NCBI RefSeq assembly: GCF_013204825.1
Contig: NZ_JABMKV010000001.1
Coordinates: 1,390,603-1,454,602, forward strand
DNA length: 64,000 bases
Reading direction: 5' to 3'
Source of the DNA: Pedobacter boryungensis
GTDB lineage: Bacteria; Bacteroidota; Bacteroidia; Sphingobacteriales; Sphingobacteriaceae
Numbering within the stretch: position 1 is the first letter of the stretch; each line of letters starts with the position of its first letter. Of this stretch, positions 19,566-28,116 are shown piece by piece. Made by a program: the position numbers and the translations under genes. The notes beneath the pieces were generated by a model. It had not been told where the DNA came from, did not search any database, and was given only the letters and a program-made list of their open reading frames with translations.

Positions 19566-20171
19566 TTATAGTTGAAGATTTTGCACCAACTTTTTGATGT
19601 TTTCTTCCTTTTTAAGTTGAAGAGTAGCTTGCGCATAAGGTGTAAAATAATGATGAAAGCTAAGCATTTCCCAATTTATGTTATCCCATTGCTTTTGAGT
19701 GTAAGTTAAACCTATTGTTTCTTCCCATTCTCTTTTTAATGCATCTGCAAAATCAGGATATCGATCTGAAGAAAAATGATAAAAATCAGCATCACAAACT
19801 ACCATTTCCATTAAATTTTCGGGCTTTTGCGGGTATCTTGTTGCCAAAATACAAGATCTAATATCCGCTATCTTTTCATTTACGATACCTAAACCAGCTA
19901 AAAATTGTGTTGCAATCTCTATACTAACCAATTCATGATCTTTATAAACTTCTGTATAACCAGTATCGTGAAACCAAGCGGCTAGAATTACATTTTCCAT
20001 TTCTTGTGGGGTTAAACCAGATTGAAAACCAATTTCTTTTACGGCATTAACCACATAATTGGTATGAAGTATATTGTGAAAATAAAGTTTTGGACTTAAT
20101 TTTTCTTTTAAAAATTGTGTTACGTATTGACTTACTTTTTCTACTAAATCATTAAAATCCATATTCGTCAT
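19566..20171 (-). CDS. HD-domain phosphohydrolase
   Basis: A 201-residue soluble protein with the metal-binding HD pattern: His in YFHNILHT, the doublet in AAWFHDTGYTE and a distal Asp in VCDADFYHF. The superfamily hydrolyses phosphate esters of nucleotides or related compounds, and this copy has no partner domain that narrows the substrate. An in-frame second ATG at 20162 would give MDFNDLV and is equally possible as a start. It lies upstream of the response regulator gene on the same strand, 57 bases away. Confidence 0.82.
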   Translation of the reverse strand: MTNMDFNDLVEKVSQYVTQFLKEKLSPKLYFHNILHTNYVVNAVKEIGFQSGLTPQEMENVILAAWFHDTGYTEVYKDHELVSIEIATQFLAGLGIVNEKIADIRSCILATRYPQKPENLMEMVVCDADFYHFSSDRYPDFADALKREWEETIGLTYTQKQWDNINWEMLSFHHYFTPYAQATLQLKKEENIKKLVQNLQL

Positions 20172-20232
20172 CTCAGCACAAGATTAAAAGTTAAATCTGT
20201 AGAGATTTTGAAGTAGGACAAAAGATACCTCC

Positions 20233-20263
20233 ATAAAAAAGAGCAAAATTACTTTTGCTCTTT
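20233..20263 (-). terminator. Factor-independent terminator after metZ
   Basis: The arms aaagagcaaaa (20238-20248) and ttttgctcttt (20253-20263) pair exactly around a 4-nt loop, followed on the minus strand by a run of T from the aaaaaa at 20235-20240. It ends transcripts from metZ and the genes upstream of it. Confidence 0.8.
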
Positions 20264-20292
20264 ATAATTGTTAACTGAAAACTATTAACTGT

Positions 20293-21456
20293 TTATTTTA
20301 GTGCTCCTTCAATATCAGCTATAATATCGTTAATATGTTCTAAACCGATAGATAAACGTATCGAACCTTGTTCAATACCCACTTCTAAACGTTGTTCTTC
20401 GGTCAATTTGCTATGTGTACTGGTAGCTGGATGTGTTGCGATTGAACGTGTATCGGCCAAATTCGCTGAGATAGAGAACATTTTCAGCCCATCCATAAAT
20501 TTACGAGCGCCATCAATACCTCCGTTTACAACAATAGTTACAATACCTCCACCCTGTGACATTTGTTTTTTAGCAATTTCATACTGAGGGTGAGATTTTA
20601 AGAATGGATATTTTACCAACTTAATTTTCGGGTGCTTTTCTAAATATTCTGCCACTTTTAAGGCATTTTCGCAATGACGATCCATACGAACCGCTAAAGT
20701 TTCTAAGCTTTTTGATAATATCCAAGCATTAAAAGGAGATAATGATGGTCCGCTGTGACGAGCAAAGTTCATTACTTCTGTAATTAAATCTTTCCTTCCC
20801 AAAATGATGCCACCTAACACACGACCTTGTCCGTCGATGTACTTGGTTGCTGAATGTATAGAAATATCTGCACCCAATTTTATAGGCTGTTGCAAATAAG
20901 GTGTTGCAAAACAGTTATCCACTACAAAAAGTACATTATGTTTTTTACATAACTGAGCAATAAATGCTAAATCAATTAAATCAATTCCCGGGTTTGAAGG
21001 CGTTTCTACAAAAACAATTTTAGTATTGGGCTTAATTAACGCTTCCCAATCCTGTGGTTTATCTAAATCTGCATAATCGAAAGTAACACCCCATTTAGAA
21101 AACACATTGGTTAACAATTGATGTGTTGAACCAAAAACCGAGCGACTTGAAACGATATGATCGCCACTTTTTAGAAATGCACCAAATGTTGTGAAAATAG
21201 CAGCCATACCCGTTGCCGTGGCAAATCCATCTTCTGCCCCTTCTAGCAAACACATTTTCTCAATAAATTCTGATGTGTTTGGATTAGAATAGCGACTATA
21301 AACGTTACCCTCTTTCTCATTTGCGAATAACGCACGCATTTCTTCTGCATCATCAAACTTATAACTTGAGGTTAGATAGATTGGCGCAGAATGTTCTTTG
21401 TGGCTACTTCTTTCTGTCTGGGTACGGATAGCGATGGTTTCAAAATTTTCGGACAT
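20293..21456 (-). CDS. metZ: O-succinylhomoserine sulfhydrylase (MetZ-type Cys/Met metabolism PLP enzyme)
   Basis: A 387-residue PLP enzyme of the trans-sulfuration family that makes homocysteine from activated homoserine and sulfide. The Schiff-base lysine lies in SIHSATKYIDGQGRVLGG, and this wording (YIDGQGRVLGG) is characteristic of MetZ. YSRYSNPNTSEFIEK and FVETPSNPGIDLID are also conserved. The longer ORF starts at 21468, but its first codons ATG AAC CAT are a unit of the intergenic ATGAAC repeat, so MSENFETIAIR at 21456 was chosen. The acyl group used (succinyl or acetyl) cannot be proved from sequence. Confidence 0.9.
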   Translation of the reverse strand: MSENFETIAIRTQTERSSHKEHSAPIYLTSSYKFDDAEEMRALFANEKEGNVYSRYSNPNTSEFIEKMCLLEGAEDGFATATGMAAIFTTFGAFLKSGDHIVSSRSVFGSTHQLLTNVFSKWGVTFDYADLDKPQDWEALIKPNTKIVFVETPSNPGIDLIDLAFIAQLCKKHNVLFVVDNCFATPYLQQPIKLGADISIHSATKYIDGQGRVLGGIILGRKDLITEVMNFARHSGPSLSPFNAWILSKSLETLAVRMDRHCENALKVAEYLEKHPKIKLVKYPFLKSHPQYEIAKKQMSQGGGIVTIVVNGGIDGARKFMDGLKMFSISANLADTRSIATHPATSTHSKLTEEQRLEVGIEQGSIRLSIGLEHINDIIADIEGALK

Positions 21457-21527
21457 AATATGGTTCATTAGTTCATTACTATAATCGGTTCAATAGTAAT
21501 GCGTTTTGCGTAAAACAATTTATTAAT

Positions 21528-21944
21528 CTATTTATGAATTGTATAAGTAAAATTTATTGTTGCAGAGCGGCCTAAGATATTTGATACAGAACAATACTTA
21601 TCAAAGGTCATTTGTAAAGCACGTTCAACTTTGGCTACACTCAATTCACCAAATAAATCGAAATGAATGTTAATGACATCAAAAATCGGTGGCATTTCTT
21701 CATCTTTTCTTGTAGCCTTAATGCTAATTTTAACATCATCTAATGGCTCCTTTTGTTTGGTTAGCACATTTACCATGTCGATGCCGCTGCACCCACCTAA
21801 ACCAACAAGTAAAGTCTCCATTGGTCTAAATCCCTTTCCTTCACCTCCAATAGCAGGTTTCGCATCTAGCTCTACTGTAAATCCGGCTTCATTACTAGCT
21901 TCAAAGTTAAATTTCCCGCTTTTGCGGATTAGATTTATTTCCAT
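21528..21944 (-). CDS. OsmC/YhfA-type peroxide-reducing family protein
   Basis: A 138-residue OsmC-fold protein. The two expected cysteines are present, in GLGGCSGIDMVNVL and FDKYCSVSNIL, the peroxidatic pair that reduces organic hydroperoxides. The size and the EMPPIFDVINIHFDLFG segment fit the YhfA branch. It lies 7 bases downstream of ispE and 72 bases ahead of metZ on the same strand, so the three may be read together. Confidence 0.88.
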   Translation of the reverse strand: MEINLIRKSGKFNFEASNEAGFTVELDAKPAIGGEGKGFRPMETLLVGLGGCSGIDMVNVLTKQKEPLDDVKISIKATRKDEEMPPIFDVINIHFDLFGELSVAKVERALQMTFDKYCSVSNILGRSATINFTYTIHK

Positions 21945-21951
21945 TGGTGAA

Positions 21952-22755
21952 TTATAAGTTATAAAAAACCTGATTTTCTTTTTCTAAATCAGCAAGTAGA
22001 ACTGGTTTTTCAAATATGGCAAAAACAGATGAACCACTGCCACTCATGAGTGCAAATGTAGCACCTGCAGCATAAAGCTTTGTTTTTATTTCGTCAATTT
22101 GCGGAAATTTTGCAAAAACAGAGGTTTCAAAATCATTTTCAATTTTACCCTTCCATTCATTTAAAGGCAAATTTATCAATTCTTTAAGAGAAACCTTTGG
22201 CTGCTTCACCTTTACATTTTGATAAGCTTCGGCAGTAGATACATGCACATTTGGCTTTACCAATACAATAGAGTAAGTCGATAAATCCAGTGTCACATCT
22301 TCAAATTCATCCCCTTTGGCAAATGCATATACTGGTTTATTCTCGATGAAAAAAGCACAATCAGCTCCTAAATTTCTAGCATAATCTTGCATTTTCTCAA
22401 CCGGCAAATTCAACTTAAACTTCTCATTCACCAATTTAATTAAGAAAGCTGCATCTGCCGAACCTCCGCCTAAACCTGCTCCTACTGGAATATTCTTTAA
22501 TAAAACAATCTGCTGATTTGGTAAATTAAAATCCTTTTGAAGCTGTACAAACGCTTTTAGGCAAATATTATCAGCTGCATTGCCAGGAATATTAATACCT
22601 TTTATTATACAGTTCGTTTCATTTGCATCTATGAGCTCTACCACATCATATAGCTTAACAGGATAAAAAACGGTTTCGAGATTATGATAACCATCTTCAC
22701 GTTTTTCTGTTAAGAAGAGACCTAAATTTAGTTTAGCATTGGCAAGAGAAAGCAT
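21952..22755 (-). CDS. ispE: 4-diphosphocytidyl-2-C-methyl-D-erythritol kinase
   Basis: A 267-residue GHMP kinase of the non-mevalonate isoprenoid pathway, phosphorylating CDP-ME. The ATP loop PVGAGLGGGSADAAFL and the N-terminal LANAKLNLGLFLTEKREDGYH are diagnostic, and SGSGSSVFAIF is the third GHMP motif. The ORF could be extended to 22773, but that ATG lies in a repeat fragment (gtcatcctgagcctgtcgaa in plus-strand notation, from 22771), so the internal ATG giving MLSLANAKLN was taken. Confidence 0.95.
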   Translation of the reverse strand: MLSLANAKLNLGLFLTEKREDGYHNLETVFYPVKLYDVVELIDANETNCIIKGINIPGNAADNICLKAFVQLQKDFNLPNQQIVLLKNIPVGAGLGGGSADAAFLIKLVNEKFKLNLPVEKMQDYARNLGADCAFFIENKPVYAFAKGDEFEDVTLDLSTYSIVLVKPNVHVSTAEAYQNVKVKQPKVSLKELINLPLNEWKGKIENDFETSVFAKFPQIDEIKTKLYAAGATFALMSGSGSSVFAIFEKPVLLADLEKENQVFYNL

Positions 22756-22770
22756 TTTAATAAATTTTGT

Positions 22771-22816
22771 CATCCTGAGCCTGTCGAAGGATTAGATTGA
22801 CGAGTTACGATTGGAT
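22771..22816. repeat. Intergenic repeat fragment upstream of ispE
   Basis: The stretch gtcatcctgagcctgtcgaa followed by ggattagattgacgagttacg resembles one end of the dispersed GTCAT.../CGTCATTTCGA... family seen at 27.9, 32.3, 43.0 and 63.6 kb. No paired arm is visible here, so it is probably a solo remnant. Confidence 0.45.
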
Positions 22817-22929
22817 CATATTTAAGGAAGCAAACCTCATTGCAAACATACAAAATGTAAATTATCTACAAATAGTTAGCAAATTTCACAATGTGGAAAA
22901 AACGTAAAATGTATAGACATTAAAATTTT

Positions 22930-22937
22930 TAGTTTTG
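22930..22937 (+). promoter_or_regulatory. TAnnTTTG promoter box upstream of thyA
   Basis: TAGTTTTG matches the Bacteroidota -7 consensus exactly and lies 28 bases before the thyA ATG, which would give a leader of about 20 bases. The -33 element is not convincing. Confidence 0.45.
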
Positions 22938-22965
22938 TGATAGGATTTTTCTTCCTTAAAATAAG

Positions 22966-23760
22966 ATGAAACAATATTTAGATTTAATGCAACATGTGCT
23001 AGATCATGGCACACAAAAACACGACCGCACGGGAACAGGAACAATTAGCGTTTTTGGTTATCAGATGCGTTTTAATTTGCAGGATGGTTTCCCAATGGTA
23101 ACCACTAAAAAATTGCACTTAAAGTCTATTATACACGAGTTAATTTGGTTTTTAAGTGGCGATACCAATATCAAATACTTAAAAGACAATGGTGTAAAAA
23201 TTTGGGATGAATGGGCTGATGAAAATGGGAATTTAGGTCCGGTTTATGGTTCACAATGGCGTAGTTGGCCAAAACCAGATGGAGAAAAAATTGATCAGAT
23301 TTCTCAAATCATTCATACCATAAAAAACAATCCTGATTCGAGAAGAATAATCGTTTCTGCATGGAACGTTGCTGAAATTGAAAATATGGCCCTACCACCT
23401 TGTCATGCTTTTTTTCAGTTTTACGTAGCCGATGGCAAATTAAGTTGCCAATTATACCAACGTAGTGCAGATATTTTTTTAGGCGTACCATTTAACATTG
23501 CTTCTTATGCATTACTAACCATGATGGTTGCACAAGTTTGCGGTTTACAATATGGCGATTTCATTCACACACTTGGTGATGCACATTTATACAATAACCA
23601 TATTGAGCAAGCCAAATTGCAATTGAGTAGAGATACAAAGCCTTTGCCTCAAATGCACATTAATCCAGCAGTAAAAAACATCTTCGATTTTAAATTTGAA
23701 GATTTTACTTTGGAAAACTACGATCCACATCCACATATTAAAGGAGCGGTAGCGGTATAG
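22966..23760 (+). CDS. thyA: Thymidylate synthase
   Basis: A 264-residue enzyme, the standard length of short ThyA, making dTMP from dUMP and methylene-tetrahydrofolate. The nucleophile is Cys146 in [12 protein letters not shown]. The dUMP-binding [18 protein letters not shown], the RTGTGT loop and the N-terminal [12 protein letters not shown] are all intact. The dihydrofolate produced is recycled by folA, encoded 0.5 kb downstream with one gene between them. Confidence 0.98.
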   Translation: MKQYLDLMQHVLDHGTQKHDRTGTGTISVFGYQMRFNLQDGFPMVTTKKLHLKSIIHELIWFLSGDTNIKYLKDNGVKIWDEWADENGNLGPVYGSQWRSWPKPDGEKIDQISQIIHTIKNNPDSRRIIVSAWNVAEIENMALPPCHAFFQFYVADGKLSCQLYQRSADIFLGVPFNIASYALLTMMVAQVCGLQYGDFIHTLGDAHLYNNHIEQAKLQLSRDTKPLPQMHINPAVKNIFDFKFEDFTLENYDPHPHIKGAVAV

Positions 23761-23762
23761 TT

Positions 23763-23790
23763 AGTTCATTAGTTTCATTAGTTCATTAGG
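23763..23790. repeat. Short ATGAAC-unit array (reverse orientation) after thyA
   Basis: Three imperfect copies of gttcatta (reverse complement of the ATGAAC unit) run up to aggcgtgacc. The forward-orientation array begins only after the next gene, at 24234, so a gene is bracketed by inverted arrays. Confidence 0.7.
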
Positions 23791-23854
23791 CGTGACCTAA
23801 TTAAATATAATGACACAGTTTATATCATCCCTAAGAAGATTTAAACAAAAAACG

Positions 23855-24229
23855 ATGAGCTACAATAGAATTGAAGATTTAGAAGTTTACATGCTCGCAG
23901 AAGCATTTTCCAATGAGATTTGGGATATTATAGTTAAATGGGATTATTTTGCTAAAGACACAGTTGGAAAACAGGTTTGCAGATCTGCAGATTCAATAAG
24001 TGCAAATATAGCTGAAGGATATGGTCGTTTTCACTTTAAAGAAAATAAAAACTTTTGCTATTACAGTAGAGGATCAATCTTAGAAACAAAATCGTTTTTA
24101 AGAAAAATGCAACATAGAGGTTTGATTACAAATGAAGGATATGAGAATTTATTTAATAAATTAGAAATTATCCACATCAAACTAAATGCTTATATAAAGT
24201 TTATTGGAAGAAAGTCAACAACAGATTGA
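23855..24229 (+). CDS. Four-helix-bundle protein (S23/IVP family)
   Basis: A 124-residue protein of the four-helix-bundle family first named for proteins encoded in 23S rRNA intervening sequences. Diagnostic are RIEDLEVYMLAEAFSNEI, VCRSADSISANIAEGYGR and SILETKSFLRKMQ. The ORF can be extended upstream to 23810, but the family begins at the MSYNRIEDL methionine (23855). The function is not known. It sits alone between thyA and folA, bracketed by ATGAAC repeat arrays in opposite orientation, which suggests it was acquired as a unit. Confidence 0.88.
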   Translation: MSYNRIEDLEVYMLAEAFSNEIWDIIVKWDYFAKDTVGKQVCRSADSISANIAEGYGRFHFKENKNFCYYSRGSILETKSFLRKMQHRGLITNEGYENLFNKLEIIHIKLNAYIKFIGRKSTTD

Positions 24230-24233
24230 ACCC

Positions 24234-24290
24234 ATGAACAAGTGAACTAATGAACAAGTGAACCAATGAACCAATGAACCAATGAACAAA
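24234..24290 (+). repeat. ATGAACNA tandem array running into the folA start codon
   Basis: About seven units of 8 bp (atgaacaa, gtgaacta, atgaacca and variants) in direct tandem. The last unit, ATGAACAA, supplies the folA initiation codon and second codon. Each unit contains ATGA, a stop overlapping a start in another frame. Unit length is not a multiple of three. Confidence 0.85.
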
Positions 24291-24770
24291 ATATCCATAG
24301 TTGTAGCCATTTCAGAAAATAATGCTATTGGAAAAGACAACCAATTGTTATGGCATTTACCTGCAGATTTAAAACATTTTAAAGAAATTACAACTGGTGG
24401 CACTATCATTATGGGGCGCAAAACATACGATTCTATTGGTAAGCCCTTACCTAATAGAAGAAATATTGTAATTACCCGAAAAACTGATTTAGAAATCCCT
24501 GGTGTTGAAGTAGTCAATAGTTTACAAGAAGCATTATCACTTTGTACACAAGAAAATGAAGTATATATTATTGGTGGTGCCGAGATTTATAAACATGCCC
24601 TTACACTCACCAATAGAATCTATTTAACAACAGTACATCAAAGTTATGAGGCTGATGCGTTTTTTCCAGAATTACCACAAAATGAATGGCAAGAAATCAA
24701 TCAAGAATATCACAAAGCTGACGAAAAAAATAGCGTAGCTTACACTTTTTCAACATTAGAACGCAAATAG
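24282..24770 (+). CDS. folA: Dihydrofolate reductase
   Basis: A 162-residue DHFR that regenerates tetrahydrofolate, the cofactor consumed by thyA. The active-site region NNAIGKDNQLLWHLPADLKH has the expected Trp and Asp, TIIMGRKTYDSIG and RRNIVITR bind NADPH, and EVYIIGGAEIYK closes the fold. The ATG is the last member of the upstream ATGAAC repeat array, so expression could change with repeat number. Confidence 0.97.
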   Translation: MNKISIVVAISENNAIGKDNQLLWHLPADLKHFKEITTGGTIIMGRKTYDSIGKPLPNRRNIVITRKTDLEIPGVEVVNSLQEALSLCTQENEVYIIGGAEIYKHALTLTNRIYLTTVHQSYEADAFFPELPQNEWQEINQEYHKADEKNSVAYTFSTLERK

Positions 24771-24823
24771 CGAAATTTCCTTAATAAAATTTCAATAAGA
24801 TAACTATTATTTAAAAAAATAAT

Positions 24824-24831
24824 TAGATTTG
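24824..24831 (+). promoter_or_regulatory. TAnnTTTG promoter box upstream of secDF
   Basis: TAGATTTG is an exact match to the Bacteroidota -7 element, 50 bases before the secDF ATG. The A/T-only stretch before it contains no clear -33 TTTG. Confidence 0.45.
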
Positions 24832-24881
24832 CCGACTTGTTTAAAAACAGCATACTATAGAAAAAAATAATTTACAAACAA

Positions 24882-27839
24882 ATGCAAGGTAAAGGTTTTA
24901 TTAAATTTATGGCAATACTATTAGGTATTGTCTGTCTGTATTCTCTCTCATTTAATCTAGTTACTTATAACGTAGAAAAAGACGCCAAAGCGTATGCTAA
25001 AGGCGATGTGGCGAAAGAAAAAGCGTATCTGGATTCAATGGCTACCGTGCCTGTTTATCCTGGTTTAGGGTTAACCTATCAACAAGTAAAAGGTAAAGAG
25101 ATTAACCTTGGTCTTGACTTAAAAGGGGGAATGAACGTTACAATGGAGATTTCGTTGGCTGAGCTGACTAAATCTTTAGCGGGCAATCCTACAGATGCTA
25201 ACTTTAATCAGGCATTACAAAATGCACAAACTCAAATGAACAATGGTGGAAAAGATTTCATCACTGCGTTTGTTAATGAATATGAAAAACTTGCACCAAA
25301 CGGAAAGTTAGCAGATTTCTTTGCTAACCAAGATAATGCTAATCAGTTAAAAGCTAATGCAAGTAACGACGATGTTAAACAATTTTTATCTAAAGAAGGT
25401 AATAGTGCAATAGATCGCTCATTTACTATTTTACGTAGTCGTATTGATGGATTTGGTGTTGTTGCTCCTAACATGCAAAAACAAGAAGGTTCTAACAGAA
25501 TCTTTATTGAAATGCCAGGTGTACAAGACAAAGAGCGTGTTCGTAAATTATTACAAGGTTCTGCTGAATTACAATTTTGGCAAGTTTATCAAAACGAAGA
25601 AGTTGTTAATATATTAGAGAACATTAACAAAACACTTGCACTAACTGTAAAAGATACGGTAGCTGTAACTACTACTAAACCTGCAGATACAGCATCTAAA
25701 GGCAGTAAATTAGCAAACTTAACTAAAGGTACACCAAAGGATACTTCAGCAACTGCTAAAAAAGCAGAAGCTAGCAAAATTAATCCATTATTCTCTATAT
25801 TAAGTATTCCTACTTACGTTGCAGAAAATAATCAACAAGCATTACGCCCAGGACCAGTTGTAGGTTGGACTTTGCAAAAAGATACTGCTAAAGTAAAAGC
25901 ATATTTTGCTAGACCAGAAATTAAGTCATTAATTCCAGGCACCATGAAATTCATGTGGAGCTTGAAACCAATGGAAGGCAGCAAAGTATTTGAATTGTAT
26001 GCGATCAAAGTTTCTTCTTTAGATGGAAGACCTGATTTAGGTGGCGATGCGATTTCTAACGCAATGCAAGGATACGATCAGAAAAACAGACCAGAAGTAA
26101 CCATGTACATGAACAGCGATGGTGCTGCAAAATGGAAAAAAATTACTGCTGATGCCTCTGCTGATCCGAACAATAAAAAAGCGATTGCCATTGTTTTAGA
26201 TAATACAGTTTATTCTGCACCAACTGTACAGAATGAAATTCCTAATGGTGTATCTTCTATTTCTGGTAGCTTTACTTTAGAAGACACAAAAGATTTAGCA
26301 AACATTTTAAAAGCTGGTAAATTGCCTGCTCCTGCTAAAATCGTTTCAGATTTCGTTGTAGGTCCTTCATTAGGTCAGCAAGCAATTGATAGTGGTTTAT
26401 CATCATTTGTAATTGCGTTCATTGTAATTCTAGCGTTTATGGCGTTATATTACAATAAAGCTGGATGGGTTGCCAACCTTGCCCTACTAATCAACTTATT
26501 CTTTATTATGGGAGTACTTGCTGCATTTGGCGCTGTACTTACCCTGCCTGGTATTGCTGGTATCGTATTAACTATTGGTTTATCTGTAGATGCAAACATT
26601 CTAATCTTCGAGCGTGTTCGAGAGGAACTTGCTCAAGGCAAAAACACAGCAGTTGCAATTAAAGAAGGTTTTAAACATGCAATGTCTTCAATTATTGACT
26701 CGAACGTAACGTTATTTATTTTAGGTATTATCCTATTTATATTCGGTACAGGTCCGGTTCAAGGTTTTGCTACTACATTATGTGTGGGTATTGTAACTTC
26801 ATTATTTGCTGCAGTTTTAATCTCTCGTGTTATTTTTGAAGGTTTATTAAGCAAAAAAGCAAATATCTCTTTCGATAATAGTGTAACTAGAAATGCATTT
26901 AAAAATATTGCCTTCAACTTCGTTGGACATAGAAAGTTATATTATGTAATTTCTTCTGTTATTATTCTTGCAGGTATTGGTTTCTATGTGAAAAATGATG
27001 GACTGCATTTAGGTGTCGATTTCAAAGGTGGAAGAACCTACATGGTGAAATTCGACAAACAGATGAACACTGAAGAGGTCTCTAAAAAATTAGTAAAAGA
27101 ATTTGAAGGAGAAGAGGCACTTGTTAAAACAGCTGGAACTGATAACTCTTTAAAAATTACTACACCTTACCACATTAACGATCAAGATCAAAATGCTGAT
27201 AAAGTTGTGGAAAGCGCATTGAGAAAAGGCTTAGATGGATTAGGTTCGAAATACAGCATTGAAAGTTCTCAAAAAGTAACACCAACAATTGCAAGTGACA
27301 TTATTTACGGAGCATATGGAGCAATCTTATTCTCGTGTATTGTAATGTTTATTTACATCTTAGTTCGTTTTAGAAAATGGCAATATGGTTTAGGTGCGGT
27401 TATCGCATTATTCCATGATGTGTTATTGGTAATTTCATTCTATACTATTTTAGATGGTGTATTGCCTTTCCCATTAGAAATTGGACAAGATTTTATTGCA
27501 GCTATTTTAACTGTAATGGGTTATACCATGACAGAAACTGTAGTTGTATTTGACCGTATTCGTGAGAAATTAAACGAAACTGGTAAAACTGATGTATATG
27601 GTGAAGAGCGTAATACATTAATCAACTTCGCATTAAATAGCACATTAAGTCGTACGATTTTAACTTCATTAACCGTATTCTTTGTGTTAATGGTAATCTT
27701 CGTATTTGGTGGAGATAGTATCCGCGGATTTATATTTGCCTTATTAATTGGTCGTATTATCGGTACTTATTCATCACTTTGTATCTCTACACCAATCGTA
27801 ATTGATTTATCTAAAAACGAAAAGAAAGCAGTTAAATAG
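24882..27839 (+). CDS. secDF: Fused protein translocase subunit SecDF
   Basis: A 985-residue fusion of SecD and SecF, the proton-driven RND-type component that helps pull exported proteins through SecYEG. The SecD half shows GLDLKGGMNVTMEI, RSRIDGFGVVAPNMQKQ and the IGLSVDANILIFERVREE helix. The SecF half begins near residue 680 with GVDFKGGRTYMVKF and has TMTETVVVFDRIREKL. Between the first periplasmic segments is an Ala/Thr/Lys-rich insertion (about 262-300). Fusion of the two subunits is normal in this phylum. A strong terminator follows. Confidence 0.97.
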   Translation: MQGKGFIKFMAILLGIVCLYSLSFNLVTYNVEKDAKAYAKGDVAKEKAYLDSMATVPVYPGLGLTYQQVKGKEINLGLDLKGGMNVTMEISLAELTKSLAGNPTDANFNQALQNAQTQMNNGGKDFITAFVNEYEKLAPNGKLADFFANQDNANQLKANASNDDVKQFLSKEGNSAIDRSFTILRSRIDGFGVVAPNMQKQEGSNRIFIEMPGVQDKERVRKLLQGSAELQFWQVYQNEEVVNILENINKTLALTVKDTVAVTTTKPADTASKGSKLANLTKGTPKDTSATAKKAEASKINPLFSILSIPTYVAENNQQALRPGPVVGWTLQKDTAKVKAYFARPEIKSLIPGTMKFMWSLKPMEGSKVFELYAIKVSSLDGRPDLGGDAISNAMQGYDQKNRPEVTMYMNSDGAAKWKKITADASADPNNKKAIAIVLDNTVYSAPTVQNEIPNGVSSISGSFTLEDTKDLANILKAGKLPAPAKIVSDFVVGPSLGQQAIDSGLSSFVIAFIVILAFMALYYNKAGWVANLALLINLFFIMGVLAAFGAVLTLPGIAGIVLTIGLSVDANILIFERVREELAQGKNTAVAIKEGFKHAMSSIIDSNVTLFILGIILFIFGTGPVQGFATTLCVGIVTSLFAAVLISRVIFEGLLSKKANISFDNSVTRNAFKNIAFNFVGHRKLYYVISSVIILAGIGFYVKNDGLHLGVDFKGGRTYMVKFDKQMNTEEVSKKLVKEFEGEEALVKTAGTDNSLKITTPYHINDQDQNADKVVESALRKGLDGLGSKYSIESSQKVTPTIASDIIYGAYGAILFSCIVMFIYILVRFRKWQYGLGAVIALFHDVLLVISFYTILDGVLPFPLEIGQDFIAAILTVMGYTMTETVVVFDRIREKLNETGKTDVYGEERNTLINFALNSTLSRTILTSLTVFFVLMVIFVFGGDSIRGFIFALLIGRIIGTYSSLCISTPIVIDLSKNEKKAVK

Positions 27840-27860
27840 TTTTCAATTCCAATTAAATAT

Positions 27861-27892
27861 AAGGGCATTCATAAACTGAATGCCCTTTTTTT
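27861..27892 (+). terminator. Factor-independent terminator after secDF
   Basis: Arms aagggcattca (27861-27871) and tgaatgccctt (27877-27887) pair perfectly around a 5-nt loop and are followed by seven T residues. It lies 21 bases behind the secDF stop. Confidence 0.92.
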
Positions 27893-27895
27893 GTA

Positions 27896-28033
27896 CCCAG
27901 TGAAAGTCATGCTCAGCTTGACTGGGCATCGTAATACGCTATAAATGCTCTTATAACCTCGCATTACGATTCCCGTTTTCACGGGAATGACGAAAACAGC
28001 GTTTAACCAATTGCTTTAATAGGGCGAGGTTAT
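27896..28033. repeat. Composite intergenic palindrome of the GTCAT...CGTAATG family
   Basis: A first unit (27907 onward) reads gtcatgctcagcttgactgg then gcatcgtaata. A second unit in the opposite orientation has the hairpin ATTCCCGT-tttc-ACGGGAAT (27969-27988) flanked by cattacg and gacg. The second is enclosed by ataacctcgc (27953-27962) and gcgaggttat (28024-28033), exact inverted repeats. The same family occurs at 43.0 and 63.7 kb. Confidence 0.7.
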
Positions 28034-28073
28034 TTCTTAAACAGGTTTAACAGGTATTGCCTCAATAACTTTC

Positions 28074-28081
28074 TATATTTG
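28074..28081 (+). promoter_or_regulatory. TAnnTTTG promoter box upstream of the NADH dehydrogenase gene
   Basis: TATATTTG matches the -7 consensus exactly, 36 bases before the ATG at 28117. A TTG lies at 28057, closer than the usual -33 spacing. Confidence 0.45.
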
Positions 28082-28116
28082 TCAAACTAATTGATAGTTT
28101 CATTAGTTGTTCTATT

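Noticed and set aside
21457..21527. Riboswitch in front of metZ
   Set aside because: Only about 70 bases separate metZ from the OsmC gene and they contain repeat units; no SAM-riboswitch core could be recognised.
22756..22773. Longer ispE start (MTKFIK...)
   Set aside because: The upstream ATG lies in a dispersed repeat, and family members begin at the internal methionine.
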